DNA of 64,000 nt from the NCBI GenBank assembly GCA_946887045.1, contig CAMPKC010000022.1, positions 1 to 64,000 on the forward strand. Direction: 5' to 3'. Each line of letters starts with the position of its first letter. Position 1 is the stretch's first letter. The DNA comes from an uncultured Sphingobacteriaceae bacterium. Lineage in GTDB: Bacteria > Bacteroidota > Bacteroidia > Sphingobacteriales > Sphingobacteriaceae. The translations under genes were made by a program, and so were the position numbers. Under the pieces are notes generated by a model that saw only the letters and a program-made list of their open reading frames with translations, searched no databases and was not told the DNA's origin. Shown one piece after another: positions 17,424 through 24,840 of this stretch.

Positions 17424-17726
17424 TTAAGTTTTCTGTTGTTTGATTAAATTTTCGAGAGCTTCAAGGTGGTTCTTAAAAGCTTCCCTGCCTTTTGCTGAAG
17501 CCGAGTACTGGGTATTGGGTTTGCGACCCACAAAGCTTTTGTTCACCAGGATGTATTCTTCTTTTTCCAGAGCCTTTAAATGAGATGCAAGATTTCCGTC
17601 CGTCACATTCAAAAGTTCTTTCAGAGAGTTAAAATCATAATTCTCATTGGCAACCAATACGCTCATAATTTGAAGGCGAATACGGTTTTCAAAAGCTTTA
17701 TCGAACTGTTCTAATACGTTCTTCAC
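17424..17726 (-). CDS. Winged-helix transcriptional regulator (HTH_34-like)
   Basis: The 100-residue protein is a stand-alone winged helix: an N-terminal helix (LEQFDKAFENRIRLQIMSVL), a helix-turn-helix (DFNSLKELLNVTDGNLASHLKALEKEEYI) and a wing (VNKSFVGRKPNTQYSASAKGREAF), ending in a C-terminal helix suited to dimerisation. It resembles the ArsR/MarR-like family that regulates nearby membrane-protein genes in Bacteroidota. It starts four bases inside the end of the upstream membrane-protein gene (translational coupling) and lies before creD. Two palindromes of the same sequence flank it, suggesting that it represses its own operon and creD. The effector is unknown. Confidence 0.9.
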   Translation of the reverse strand: MKNVLEQFDKAFENRIRLQIMSVLVANENYDFNSLKELLNVTDGNLASHLKALEKEEYILVNKSFVGRKPNTQYSASAKGREAFKNHLEALENLIKQQKT

Positions 17727-18343
17727 TGATTATATCTAAAATGCATGATAGATCCGTACAAAATATGGAGAAGACCGAAACCGATCACCCAGAACACTAT
17801 ACCAAAGCCCGGAAGGAGGGCAGCAAGTAAACCCAATATAATTTCACATAAGCCAAGCCATTTTACATCTGTAAAGGTATAATGACTTGCTGCCACGAGT
17901 GCCAGTCCGTAAAATATCAAACACGCAGACGCTATGATACCGTAATGACCTCGTAACAATAAAATCAAAATAAAAAGTCCTCCTGTAACTAAAGGGATCG
18001 ACATATTCATTACCAATCGTCTACTTACCGGATTCCAAAAGTTCTCTCTTTTTTTTCGTGCCTGTCGAATAGTAAGCCAGATTCCTGTAAGTATCGATAA
18101 AACCAATACAACGATGGCTACAAGAGATAGCTTCCATAAAACCGTGCCGTCGTTGATGAAATACTCTCTGTACCGCAATCCACCATTTTCAGGATAAACG
18201 ATTTTATACCCTACAAAGGCACCTATAAGGGCATAAATACCCGCCAAAATTCCTGAAAGGCCACTTAAGGAAATAAATTTGGTCGACCGCTCCATCAGAT
18301 TTCTGATTGAGCTCAATTCCGTGTAAATATCTTTTTCTTGCAT
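17723..18343 (-). CDS. Membrane protein of unknown function, first gene of the creD operon
   Basis: The 206-residue protein has a short cytoplasmic N-terminus (MQEKDIYTELSSIRNLMERSTKFISLSG) and about six hydrophobic helices, among them LSGILAGIYALIGAFVGYKIV, LSLVAIVVLVLSILTGIWLTI, LILLLRGHYGII and FWVIGFGLLHILYG. It contains no catalytic or transport motif that I recognise. It overlaps the following regulator gene by four bases, and a palindrome at 18351-18369 lies eight bases upstream of its start. The conserved regulator/membrane protein pairing suggests control of an envelope process, which is an inference. Confidence 0.85.
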   Translation of the reverse strand: MQEKDIYTELSSIRNLMERSTKFISLSGLSGILAGIYALIGAFVGYKIVYPENGGLRYREYFINDGTVLWKLSLVAIVVLVLSILTGIWLTIRQARKKRENFWNPVSRRLVMNMSIPLVTGGLFILILLLRGHYGIIASACLIFYGLALVAASHYTFTDVKWLGLCEIILGLLAALLPGFGIVFWVIGFGLLHILYGSIMHFRYNQ

Positions 18344-18350
18344 TTAAAAG

Positions 18351-18369
18351 AACTTTGTATTTCAAAGTA
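18351..18369. promoter_or_regulatory. Operator-like palindrome upstream of the regulator operon
   Basis: AACTTTGTATTTCAAAGTA keeps the ACTTTG-N5-CAAAGT core of the perfect palindrome at 17389-17407. It sits eight bases before the ATG of the first operon gene, where bound protein would block transcription or initiation. Confidence 0.65.
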
Positions 18370-18530
18370 AGTCAATATAATTGGATTGTGCAAATAAAAA
18401 TTAAAAGAGGGTTGAATTGTATCTTCTTGAATCATCCCTTATATTTTAAAACTTTCCGTCCTAAAGAAGCTTAGTAATTAGTACAATCTATAATTGAAAA
18501 ACATGTCTCATCTTAAAGAAAGGAACTTTT

Positions 18531-19685
18531 ATGCTAGCAATGAATTTTCGCGGGCCATTCAGGGTACGCATTGATCAAAAACCGTATCCGAAAATACTTC
18601 ACCCAAATGATGCGATCGTGCGGGTGACCCGCTCATGTATTTGCGGTTCGGACCTGCATTTGTACCATGGCCTGGTTCCCGATACCCGGGTAGGATCGAC
18701 CTTCGGTCATGAGTTTATTGGCGTTGTGGAAGAAATAGGCTCGTCGGTCGAAAAATTAAAAGTAGGGGATAATGTAATGGTGCCTTTTAATATCTCCTGT
18801 GGTAAATGTGCATTCTGCAAGCAGGAGCTTTATGGCAATTGTCACGAATCAAATCCTGAGGCGACAGCAGTTGGAGGAATATTTGGCTATTCGCATACCG
18901 CAGGTGGGTACGATGGCGGACAGGCAGAATATGTACGTGTTCCGTACGCCGATGTTGGCCCTACTATTATACCTGAATGGATGGATCCGGATGACGCCGT
19001 TCTGTTAACGGATGTTGTACCTACCGGTTACCAGGCGGCAGAGATGGGCGGCATTCAGACGGGGGACACAGTAGTAGTTTTTGGTGCCGGGCCAATCGGT
19101 ATTATGGCAGCAAAATGTGCATGGCTGTTCGGAGCGGGCAGGGTCATTGTGATAGATCACCTGGATTACCGTTTGGAGTTTGTCCAAAAGTATGCACAAT
19201 GCGAAGTGTATAATTTTAAATCTTTAGAAGATCCTGTAGTTTTTATAAAAAAGATTACGGATTCTTTGGGTGCCGATGTTTGTATTGATGCGGTAGGGGC
19301 TGAAGCGGCCGGGAGCGGTATGCAAACTATACTGGGTCGTAAAATGGCGCTTCAGGGCGGATCAGCAACAGCGCTGCATTGGGCAATAAACTCGGTAAAA
19401 AAAGGCGGGATTGTTTCTATAGTAGGAGTTTATGGGCCGATTGATACCTTGATCCCGATAGGAAATGTGGTAAATAAGGGGATAACAATCCGGGCCAATC
19501 AGGCATCGGTGAAGCGCTTGGTTCCCAGATTGATTGAGCATATTCAGAAAGGTCATTTAAATCCAAAAGAGATAATTACACATCGTATTCCGCTGGAAGA
19601 AGTGGCGGAAGGATATCATATCTTTTCCGCTAAGCGCGATAATTGTATAAAAGCAGTTCTAATTCCACCATCGGCGAGAGCCTAA
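18531..19685 (+). CDS. Zinc-dependent alcohol/formaldehyde dehydrogenase
   Basis: A 384-residue medium-chain dehydrogenase close to the glutathione-independent formaldehyde dehydrogenase-like group. Catalytic zinc ligands are visible in CICGSDLHLYHG and FGHEFIGVVEEIG, the structural zinc lobe is CGKCAFCKQELYGNC (four Cys), and the cofactor fold is VVVFGAGPIGIMAAKCAWLFGA followed by RVIVIDHLDYRLEF, where Asp suggests NAD preference. The substrate is unknown. The ATG at 18531 and an ATG three codons later are both possible. It is followed after 11 bases by a gene for an unrecognised protein, with a terminator behind the pair. Confidence 0.92.
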   Translation: MLAMNFRGPFRVRIDQKPYPKILHPNDAIVRVTRSCICGSDLHLYHGLVPDTRVGSTFGHEFIGVVEEIGSSVEKLKVGDNVMVPFNISCGKCAFCKQELYGNCHESNPEATAVGGIFGYSHTAGGYDGGQAEYVRVPYADVGPTIIPEWMDPDDAVLLTDVVPTGYQAAEMGGIQTGDTVVVFGAGPIGIMAAKCAWLFGAGRVIVIDHLDYRLEFVQKYAQCEVYNFKSLEDPVVFIKKITDSLGADVCIDAVGAEAAGSGMQTILGRKMALQGGSATALHWAINSVKKGGIVSIVGVYGPIDTLIPIGNVVNKGITIRANQASVKRLVPRLIEHIQKGHLNPKEIITHRIPLEEVAEGYHIFSAKRDNCIKAVLIPPSARA

Positions 19686-19696
19686 AAAACTACATT

Positions 19697-20233
19697 ATGA
19701 AAGACAGTTCAGATTTTAAAAACATACCAGAGACGGATCACACGAATATAAAGGGCTGGGGTTCCGACGCTAATCCGGAAAACGATCCTACCTATCCAAT
19801 GAAAAAGCGGACAAATGAAGAACATGAAGGATATAGCTGGGAACGGCCACCACAGCAAGCCCCGGATGTTGAAATTCTTCATTCTAACGAGCGTCCAAAT
19901 ATTACTGCGGTTTTTGGAAACTCTGTCCCTCCATCAGGCTTAAGCGGCAAAATCCGCAGGTATGCCTTTAAATACAGTGAGTCCAGCTATGGCCATTGGT
20001 TGCCCTTGATGCTTGCTGATAGGATCAATGTATTTGAAGGTATACTCGATGATTTGAAAAAAGGGCATGTTCCCAATTTTTTCGCCGAGCGCGGATGGAC
20101 TGCGGAATGGAAATATAACAGGGAGAATTTTGTGAAAAATGTTGCAGTTGGTGTTTTAGTTACATCTGCCGTTATTGCAACTGCAGTGATTTTGCGAAAA
20201 AATACTAAGTCGAGAGTTGGGATAAAGTCTTGA
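19697..20233 (+). CDS. Unrecognised protein with a C-terminal membrane anchor
   Basis: From the ATG at 19697 (MKDSSDFKNIPETDHTN) the 178-residue protein has a polar, probably disordered N-terminal part (WGSDANPENDPTYPMKKRT, GYSWERPPQQAPDVEILHSNERP), then a globular part (GLSGKIRRYAFKYSESSYGHWLPLMLADRINVFEGILDDLKKGHVPNFFAERG) and a hydrophobic helix near the C-terminus (NVAVGVLVTSAVIATAVIL). I do not recognise the family. It is almost certainly cotranscribed with the dehydrogenase 11 bases upstream. The in-frame start at 19643 would overlap that gene and is less likely. Its topology would place the N-terminal part in the cytoplasm, anchored by a single C-terminal helix. Confidence 0.75.
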   Translation: MKDSSDFKNIPETDHTNIKGWGSDANPENDPTYPMKKRTNEEHEGYSWERPPQQAPDVEILHSNERPNITAVFGNSVPPSGLSGKIRRYAFKYSESSYGHWLPLMLADRINVFEGILDDLKKGHVPNFFAERGWTAEWKYNRENFVKNVAVGVLVTSAVIATAVILRKNTKSRVGIKS

Positions 20234-20250
20234 TGCTCAAATAAATTTTA

Positions 20251-20284
20251 AATAATAAAGCCTCCTAACCGAGGCTTTATTATT
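20251..20284 (+). terminator. Terminator of the dehydrogenase operon
   Basis: AATAATAAAGCCTC (20251-20264) pairs perfectly with GAGGCTTTATTATT (20271-20284) across a 6-base loop. The 14-bp stem ends 46 bases before the next start codon, separating this operon from the amidase gene. Confidence 0.85.
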
Positions 20285-20287
20285 ATG

Positions 20288-20295
20288 TACTTTTG
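20288..20295 (+). promoter_or_regulatory. -7 box of the amidase gene
   Basis: TACTTTTG matches TAnnTTTG exactly, directly behind the terminator hairpin and 35 bases before the ATG at 20331. No clear upstream TTG is found at the usual distance because that position lies in the hairpin. Confidence 0.45.
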
Positions 20296-20330
20296 CCCGA
20301 TAAACGTCGTTAAAGGTTTTTTATCATAAT

Positions 20331-21008
20331 ATGAATTTAATTCGAACGTATTTTTCTGCAGGGTTTATCCTGTTTTTGATGTTAAATACAGTTTTGGCTC
20401 AAAGCTTACAAAATCAGCAAAGCAAACCAACCGGGATATCTAAAGCGTTCAGGGTTGTACTCGATCCCGGTCATGGCGGTAAAGACAGCGTAACCCGTGC
20501 GAATGGTTTTTATGAGAAAGACATCGTACTGAATATTGCTAAAGAAATAAAAGATCACCTTAACAAGAGCGGCTTTGAAGTTATAATGACTCGTGAATCG
20601 GATGAGTTTATTTCTCTTTCAGACAGAGCTGCAGTAAGCGGAGATGTTTTTATATCGCTGCATGCCAATAGTGTTGCTGATACCATCGGGCCGAGTGTTC
20701 GGTCAATGATAAAAGGCATGGAAATATATACAGGAAAAAATACTCAGAACAACAATGAGTTAAAGACCAGGAGTAAGGCCTTAGCGTCTATATTTCAAAT
20801 ACAACTGTCGGCTCTTGAGGGAATTAGTTCGAGAGGAATTAAAGAGAAACAACTGGCTGTTTTGACCCAAAACCAATCGGCAGCTATTTTAATAGAGCTT
20901 GGTTATCTGACCAACGAAGAAGATCTGGCGTTTTTAACCAGCAAAGATAATTACAAACAAATAGCCGAAGCGTTTAGTAAAGCATTGAAAGCTTACCAAT
21001 CCAAATAA
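20331..21008 (+). CDS. N-acetylmuramoyl-L-alanine amidase (Amidase_3)
   Basis: This enzyme cleaves the amide bond between N-acetylmuramic acid and the stem peptide of peptidoglycan, for cell separation or wall turnover. A signal peptide covers about residues 1-24 (FSAGFILFLMLNTVLAQS). The mature domain shows FRVVLDPGHGGKDS with the first zinc-ligand His, the Glu in FYEKDIVLNIAKEI, VFISLHANS with the second His, and AAILIELGYLTNEEDLAFL with the catalytic Glu. A short insert (KGMEIYTGKNTQNNNELKTRS) occupies the usual regulatory-helix position. It is a periplasmic zinc hydrolase. The next gene begins after 40 bases; whether they share a transcript is unclear. Confidence 0.93.
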   Translation: MNLIRTYFSAGFILFLMLNTVLAQSLQNQQSKPTGISKAFRVVLDPGHGGKDSVTRANGFYEKDIVLNIAKEIKDHLNKSGFEVIMTRESDEFISLSDRAAVSGDVFISLHANSVADTIGPSVRSMIKGMEIYTGKNTQNNNELKTRSKALASIFQIQLSALEGISSRGIKEKQLAVLTQNQSAAILIELGYLTNEEDLAFLTSKDNYKQIAEAFSKALKAYQSK

Positions 21009-21048
21009 GTCCCTTTCCGGGCAAAACTCCTTAATAAAAAAGAAAAAC

Positions 21049-22953
21049 TTGTCACCATATTTTCAGAAACTTTTAGATCTTCTTCACATTGAACGGGAAG
21101 CAGATCTTCGTTCTTATCAGCAATTAACACAATCCACTTCAATTGCCGACCGGCGTAGTGCAGGTTTAACCTGGTATCCGATCGCTATCCGGAACACCGA
21201 AATGAGTAGGGGCGACTATCTTACGGTTGAAGTTGAGCGAACCACGCATCAGGATGTAGCACATCAGCTTCGTTTTGGTGCTTCCGCTGTGCTTTTTTCT
21301 AATCATGATCCCAAGAATGATAGGGTAGAAGGAGTTGTTACTTTTCAGACAGGCAACCGTTTGAAAATCACTTTGCGCACAGAAGAACTTCCGGATTGGG
21401 CAAGCGATGGAAAACTTGGAGTTGAAGTCCTGTTTGATAACAACACCTACGATGAGATGCAGAGCGCTGTTAAAGAAGCCGCCAAACGGAAGGAAAACAC
21501 ACAGGAGGGGCAACTGATAAAAATTCTAACCGGCGAGCAAAAGCCATCTTTTAGGAGCGATATTCCATCTTTCAATGTTTCCGGACTGAATGTATCCCAG
21601 CAAGAAAGCCTCAACAATATTCTGTCGGCACGCGAACTTGCAATTGTGCATGGTCCGCCAGGAACCGGTAAAACAACCACCCTGGTTCAGGCAATTAAAG
21701 CTTTATTTAAACAGGATGGGAAACGGATTTTGGTTGTGGCGCCCAGCAATACTGCGGTAGATTTATTAACAGAGAAGCTTGCTGACGAAGGGTTGAATGT
21801 GCTTAGGGTTGGAAATCCGGCCCGGGTATCTGATAAATTGATGTCGCTTACGCTGGATAGTAAAATGTCTGAACATAGCAGCATGAAAGAAATCAAGGGC
21901 TTGAGAAAGCAAGCCAACGAGTTTCGAAATATGGCTCACAAGTATAAACGGAACTTCGGCAGGGCCGAACGGGAGCAGCGTAAAGCCCTGTTCGATGAGG
22001 CCCATAAAATAATGAAAGAGGTGGGTAATACTGAGCAATATATTCAGGATGATCTTTTAGCTAAGGCGGAAGTAATCACTGCCACGCTGGTAGGTTCCAA
22101 CCATTATACGGTTCGTGAATTAAACTACCATACCCTGGTTATTGACGAGGCTGCGCAGGCCCTTGAACCCGCCTGTTGGATCCCAATTCTTAAAGCTCAA
22201 AAAGTAATCCTTGCCGGAGATCATTTTCAGTTATCACCTACGATAAAATCCGATCAGGCTGCAAGCAAGGGCTTAAATGTGACTTTGCTCGAAAAATGCG
22301 CTGATCTGCACCCTGAATCCGTGGTTCTTCTTCAGGAGCAATACCGCATGCATAGCGATATAATGGGTTATTCATCGCAGGTGTTTTACCAAAATAAGCT
22401 TCAGGCACACGCTAGTGTGGCTAACCATCTGATGTTTTCGGGGGATATTTCGCTGAATTTTATCGATACAGCAGGTTGTGGTTTCGACGAGAAACTTGAA
22501 GGAGCAAGTTCCACTAATCCTGACGAAGCAGTGTTTTTAATGAAACATTTGAGCAACTATGTAGATACATTAAAGGCTAGCGAAACGCTAAATGGGTTTC
22601 CGGGTATCGCTGTCATTTCTCCTTACAAAGAACAGATCAACGTGCTCAAAGATCTGTTGGTCAACTCTCCAGTATTAATGCAACACGCTGATAAAATATC
22701 GGTGAATACCATTGATAGTTTTCAGGGACAGGAACGGGACGTGGTTTATATCAGCCTGACACGCAGTAATCCGGAAGGAAGTATTGGATTTCTCTCCGAC
22801 ATCCGCCGGATGAACGTAGCAATGACCCGTGCCCGCAAGAAATTAGTTATAATCGGCGACAGTGCCACACTTTCCCGCCTGTCATTCTATGCAGATCTGA
22901 TAGCTTATGCGGAGCAAAAAAGCGGATACAAAAGTGCCTGGGAATTTATGTAG
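21049..22953 (+). CDS. Superfamily 1B DNA/RNA helicase, Upf1/IGHMBP2-like
   Basis: The 634-residue protein has an N-terminal domain that resembles the RNA/DNA-binding module of IGHMBP2-like helicases (IADRRSAGLTWYPIAIRNTEMSRGDYLTVEVE), then the helicase core: Walker A IVHGPPGTGKTTTLVQ, motif Ia LVVAPSNTAVDLL, Walker B LVIDEAAQALEP, motif III ILAGDHFQLSPT, motif IV LQEQYRMH, motif V VNTIDSFQGQERDVVYISLTRSN and motif VI MNVAMTRARKKLVIIGD. It would unwind nucleic acid using ATP; the cellular target is unknown. The start is a TTG at 21049 (MSPYFQKLL), because no ATG is available before conserved sequence. It converges on the SGNH hydrolase gene. Confidence 0.93.
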   Translation: MSPYFQKLLDLLHIEREADLRSYQQLTQSTSIADRRSAGLTWYPIAIRNTEMSRGDYLTVEVERTTHQDVAHQLRFGASAVLFSNHDPKNDRVEGVVTFQTGNRLKITLRTEELPDWASDGKLGVEVLFDNNTYDEMQSAVKEAAKRKENTQEGQLIKILTGEQKPSFRSDIPSFNVSGLNVSQQESLNNILSARELAIVHGPPGTGKTTTLVQAIKALFKQDGKRILVVAPSNTAVDLLTEKLADEGLNVLRVGNPARVSDKLMSLTLDSKMSEHSSMKEIKGLRKQANEFRNMAHKYKRNFGRAEREQRKALFDEAHKIMKEVGNTEQYIQDDLLAKAEVITATLVGSNHYTVRELNYHTLVIDEAAQALEPACWIPILKAQKVILAGDHFQLSPTIKSDQAASKGLNVTLLEKCADLHPESVVLLQEQYRMHSDIMGYSSQVFYQNKLQAHASVANHLMFSGDISLNFIDTAGCGFDEKLEGASSTNPDEAVFLMKHLSNYVDTLKASETLNGFPGIAVISPYKEQINVLKDLLVNSPVLMQHADKISVNTIDSFQGQERDVVYISLTRSNPEGSIGFLSDIRRMNVAMTRARKKLVIIGDSATLSRLSFYADLIAYAEQKSGYKSAWEFM

Positions 22954-22982
22954 GCATTAGTATATCCGCTCTCCTCAAATTT

Positions 22983-23744
22983 TTATCCTTTTATTACATT
23001 CAGCCATGCCTGGGCCATCAGTTCTGCGCCAGCTATACTTGGATGCACACCATCAGGAGCCCAATAAGATCCGGGAGCAGTTTTTAAGGCTTTGTCGAAG
23101 ATTTTTTGGTAAGGGATGAATGCAGCATCAAATTCATTTGCCAGCTCGTGCGCAGCATTCTGATATTCTCCAAAGGCCGGAAACCACTTGTTGTCAACCG
23201 CTGACCCTAGTATTGCGAAAGGCTCTGCGATAATAAGCTTTACATCCGGCAATTTTTCTTTTGTACGCTGAAGTAATGCCCGGTAATCGTTTCTGTAAAT
23301 TTCTAAAGTTCCTTTGTATCCGCTTTTCAGTAAATGCCAATAATCGTTAACACCGATCAGGATACTTAGAACATCTGGTTTCAAATCGATGGCATCCGCG
23401 TCCCAGCGTTCTGCCAATTGATATACCTTATTTCCGCTTATACCGCGGTTATAAAACCGAAGGTTTTTTGAAGGATTGTTATTCAGTAATTCGGCTGTAG
23501 CTAGAAAGGAATATCCGCCGCCCATGGCTTTTTGCGAGTTCGCATTTGTGTCGGTTCGTACGCGCCCTGCATCGGTAATAGAGTCGCCCTGAAACAAGAC
23601 AACATCATCGGTTTTAAGCGTTATTTTTTTTGATTTTTGCTCTGCTATTGCAGATAAGGCTATTTCGGGAATGGTTAAAGTTGCTAAACCACCAAGAGCA
23701 ACTTTCGTTAAGAATGATCTTCTTCCGGATTGATTAGTTTTCAT
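22983..23744 (-). CDS. SGNH/GDSL hydrolase exported by the Tat route
   Basis: The N-terminus carries a twin-arginine signal (GRRSFLTKVALGGLATLTIPEIALSA). The mature protein has the SGNH blocks: block I VLFQGDSITDAGR with the nucleophilic Ser, block II RGISGNKVY (Gly), block III SILIGVNDYW (Asn), and block V PDGVHPSIAGAELMA with the Asp/His pair. It is most similar in style to the rhamnogalacturonan-acetylesterase-type GDSL enzymes of Bacteroidota, so deacylation of polysaccharides or lipids is likely, but the substrate is not read from the sequence. It acts in the periplasm or beyond, folded before export. A small unrecognised gene lies upstream on the same strand. Confidence 0.92.
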   Translation of the reverse strand: MKTNQSGRRSFLTKVALGGLATLTIPEIALSAIAEQKSKKITLKTDDVVLFQGDSITDAGRVRTDTNANSQKAMGGGYSFLATAELLNNNPSKNLRFYNRGISGNKVYQLAERWDADAIDLKPDVLSILIGVNDYWHLLKSGYKGTLEIYRNDYRALLQRTKEKLPDVKLIIAEPFAILGSAVDNKWFPAFGEYQNAAHELANEFDAAFIPYQKIFDKALKTAPGSYWAPDGVHPSIAGAELMAQAWLNVIKG

Positions 23745-23773
23745 CCAGCAAGTTATTAAAAACCTGATAATTT

Positions 23774-24043
23774 TTAATTATTAAGTTTTTGCTGTTTAAA
23801 CCGCATTATTTCCCTTCCGATAATGGAGACCACTCCGTTCGTAAAAGGCCCGTCAATTTGCTCCCACTCGTTGTCATCGTTTAATTGAACACAGGTAATC
23901 ATGTTATCATCTTCGTATACCAAATATTGATGATACGAGGGAACAACTTTCAGCATTTGTGGACCTCTTTCGTCAATCGCAGCTTCAATGAAGAAAGCCG
24001 GATCTTTTTTAAAAGTTTTTCCCAATGGTTCCTCTTCTTCCAT
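23774..24043 (-). CDS. Small conserved-looking protein, unrecognised
   Basis: An 89-residue acidic protein with no signal peptide or membrane segment. Alternating hydrophobic strands (AFFIEAAID, QMLKVVPSYHQYLVYEDDNMITCVQL, EWEQIDGPFTNGVVSIIGREIMRFK) suggest a small beta-sheet fold. I do not recognise the family. Codon use and the solid ATG at 24043 support a real gene. It precedes the SGNH hydrolase gene on the minus strand with a 29-base gap, so they may be cotranscribed, and is divergent from the sirtuin gene. Confidence 0.7.
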   Translation of the reverse strand: MEEEEPLGKTFKKDPAFFIEAAIDERGPQMLKVVPSYHQYLVYEDDNMITCVQLNDDNEWEQIDGPFTNGVVSIIGREIMRFKQQKLNN

Positions 24044-24113
24044 AAATACCTAAACATCAAAGCCTCAATAATTGTTGACGAGAATTATATAGAAAATTCA
24101 TTTATACTTGTTT

Positions 24114-24800
24114 ATGAGATCTAAGCTAGTAATATTAACCGGTGCAGGCATTTCGGCGGAGAGCGGTCTGCAAACTTTTCGCGATTCGGATGGGCTTTGG
24201 GAGGGATATGACGTTTACGATGTTGCCACCCCCGAAGCCTGGGAGCGTAACCCGGCTTTAGTGCAGGATTTTTATAATATGCGTCGAAAGAGTGTGCTTG
24301 AAGCTAAACCTAATGCAGCTCATTATGCGTTAACTCAGCTTGAAGATAAGTATGATGTCATTATCATCACTCAAAACGTAGATAACCTCCATGAACGCGC
24401 AGGTTCCAAAAATGTGATTCATCTGCATGGTGTAATCACTAAATCACAATCGAGTATCAATGCAGATTTAGTTTACGATATTGAAGGCTGGGAACTGAAG
24501 ATGGGAGAGACCTGTGAATTAGGGTCGCAGCTCCGTCCGCATGTTGTATGGTTCGGCGAGGCAGTGCCTATGATCGAAAACGCTATTCAAATTGCATCGC
24601 AAGCAGATATTTTTGTAATTATCGGTACATCTTTGGCAGTTTACCCTGCCGCAAGTTTGATAGATTATGTACCTTATTCTTCTCCTAAAATTATAATTGA
24701 CCCCCATACAGCTCCGGTTGGAGGCATTCATGATTTGAAAATCATAAGGGAAACGGCCGGGACGGGTGTTCCCAAGCTTGTGCAGGAGCTTTTAATTTAA
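24114..24800 (+). CDS. cobB: SIR2-family NAD-dependent protein deacylase
   Basis: Sirtuins remove acyl groups from lysine side chains using NAD+. Motifs seen: the NAD-binding loop VILTGAGISAESGLQTFRDSDGLW, VIIITQNVDNLHERAG, the catalytic His in VIHLHGVITK, QLRPHVVWFGEAVP and IIGTSLAVYPAASL. The zinc-binding Cys pairs of typical CobB proteins are absent: between HLHG and the LRPHVVWFGE motif there is only one Cys. The length (228) is normal. The ATG at 24114 is preferred over the TTG at 24108. A -7-like TATACTTG (24104-24111) directly precedes the start, so the mRNA could be almost leaderless. The gene ends inside a long hairpin shared with the convergent regulator gene. Confidence 0.92.
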   Translation: MRSKLVILTGAGISAESGLQTFRDSDGLWEGYDVYDVATPEAWERNPALVQDFYNMRRKSVLEAKPNAAHYALTQLEDKYDVIIITQNVDNLHERAGSKNVIHLHGVITKSQSSINADLVYDIEGWELKMGETCELGSQLRPHVVWFGEAVPMIENAIQIASQADIFVIIGTSLAVYPAASLIDYVPYSSPKIIIDPHTAPVGGIHDLKIIRETAGTGVPKLVQELLI

Positions 24801-24840
24801 TATGGAAGGCTGTCTCAGGTATGAGACAGCCTTCCATATT
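24799..24840. terminator. Perfect bidirectional terminator overlapping both stop codons
   Basis: AATATGGAAGGCTGTCTCA (24799-24817) pairs perfectly with TGAGACAGCCTTCCATATT (24822-24840) across the 4-base loop GGTA. The sirtuin stop (24798-24800) and the stop of the convergent regulator gene (24839-24841) both lie at the base of the stem. Confidence 0.85.
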
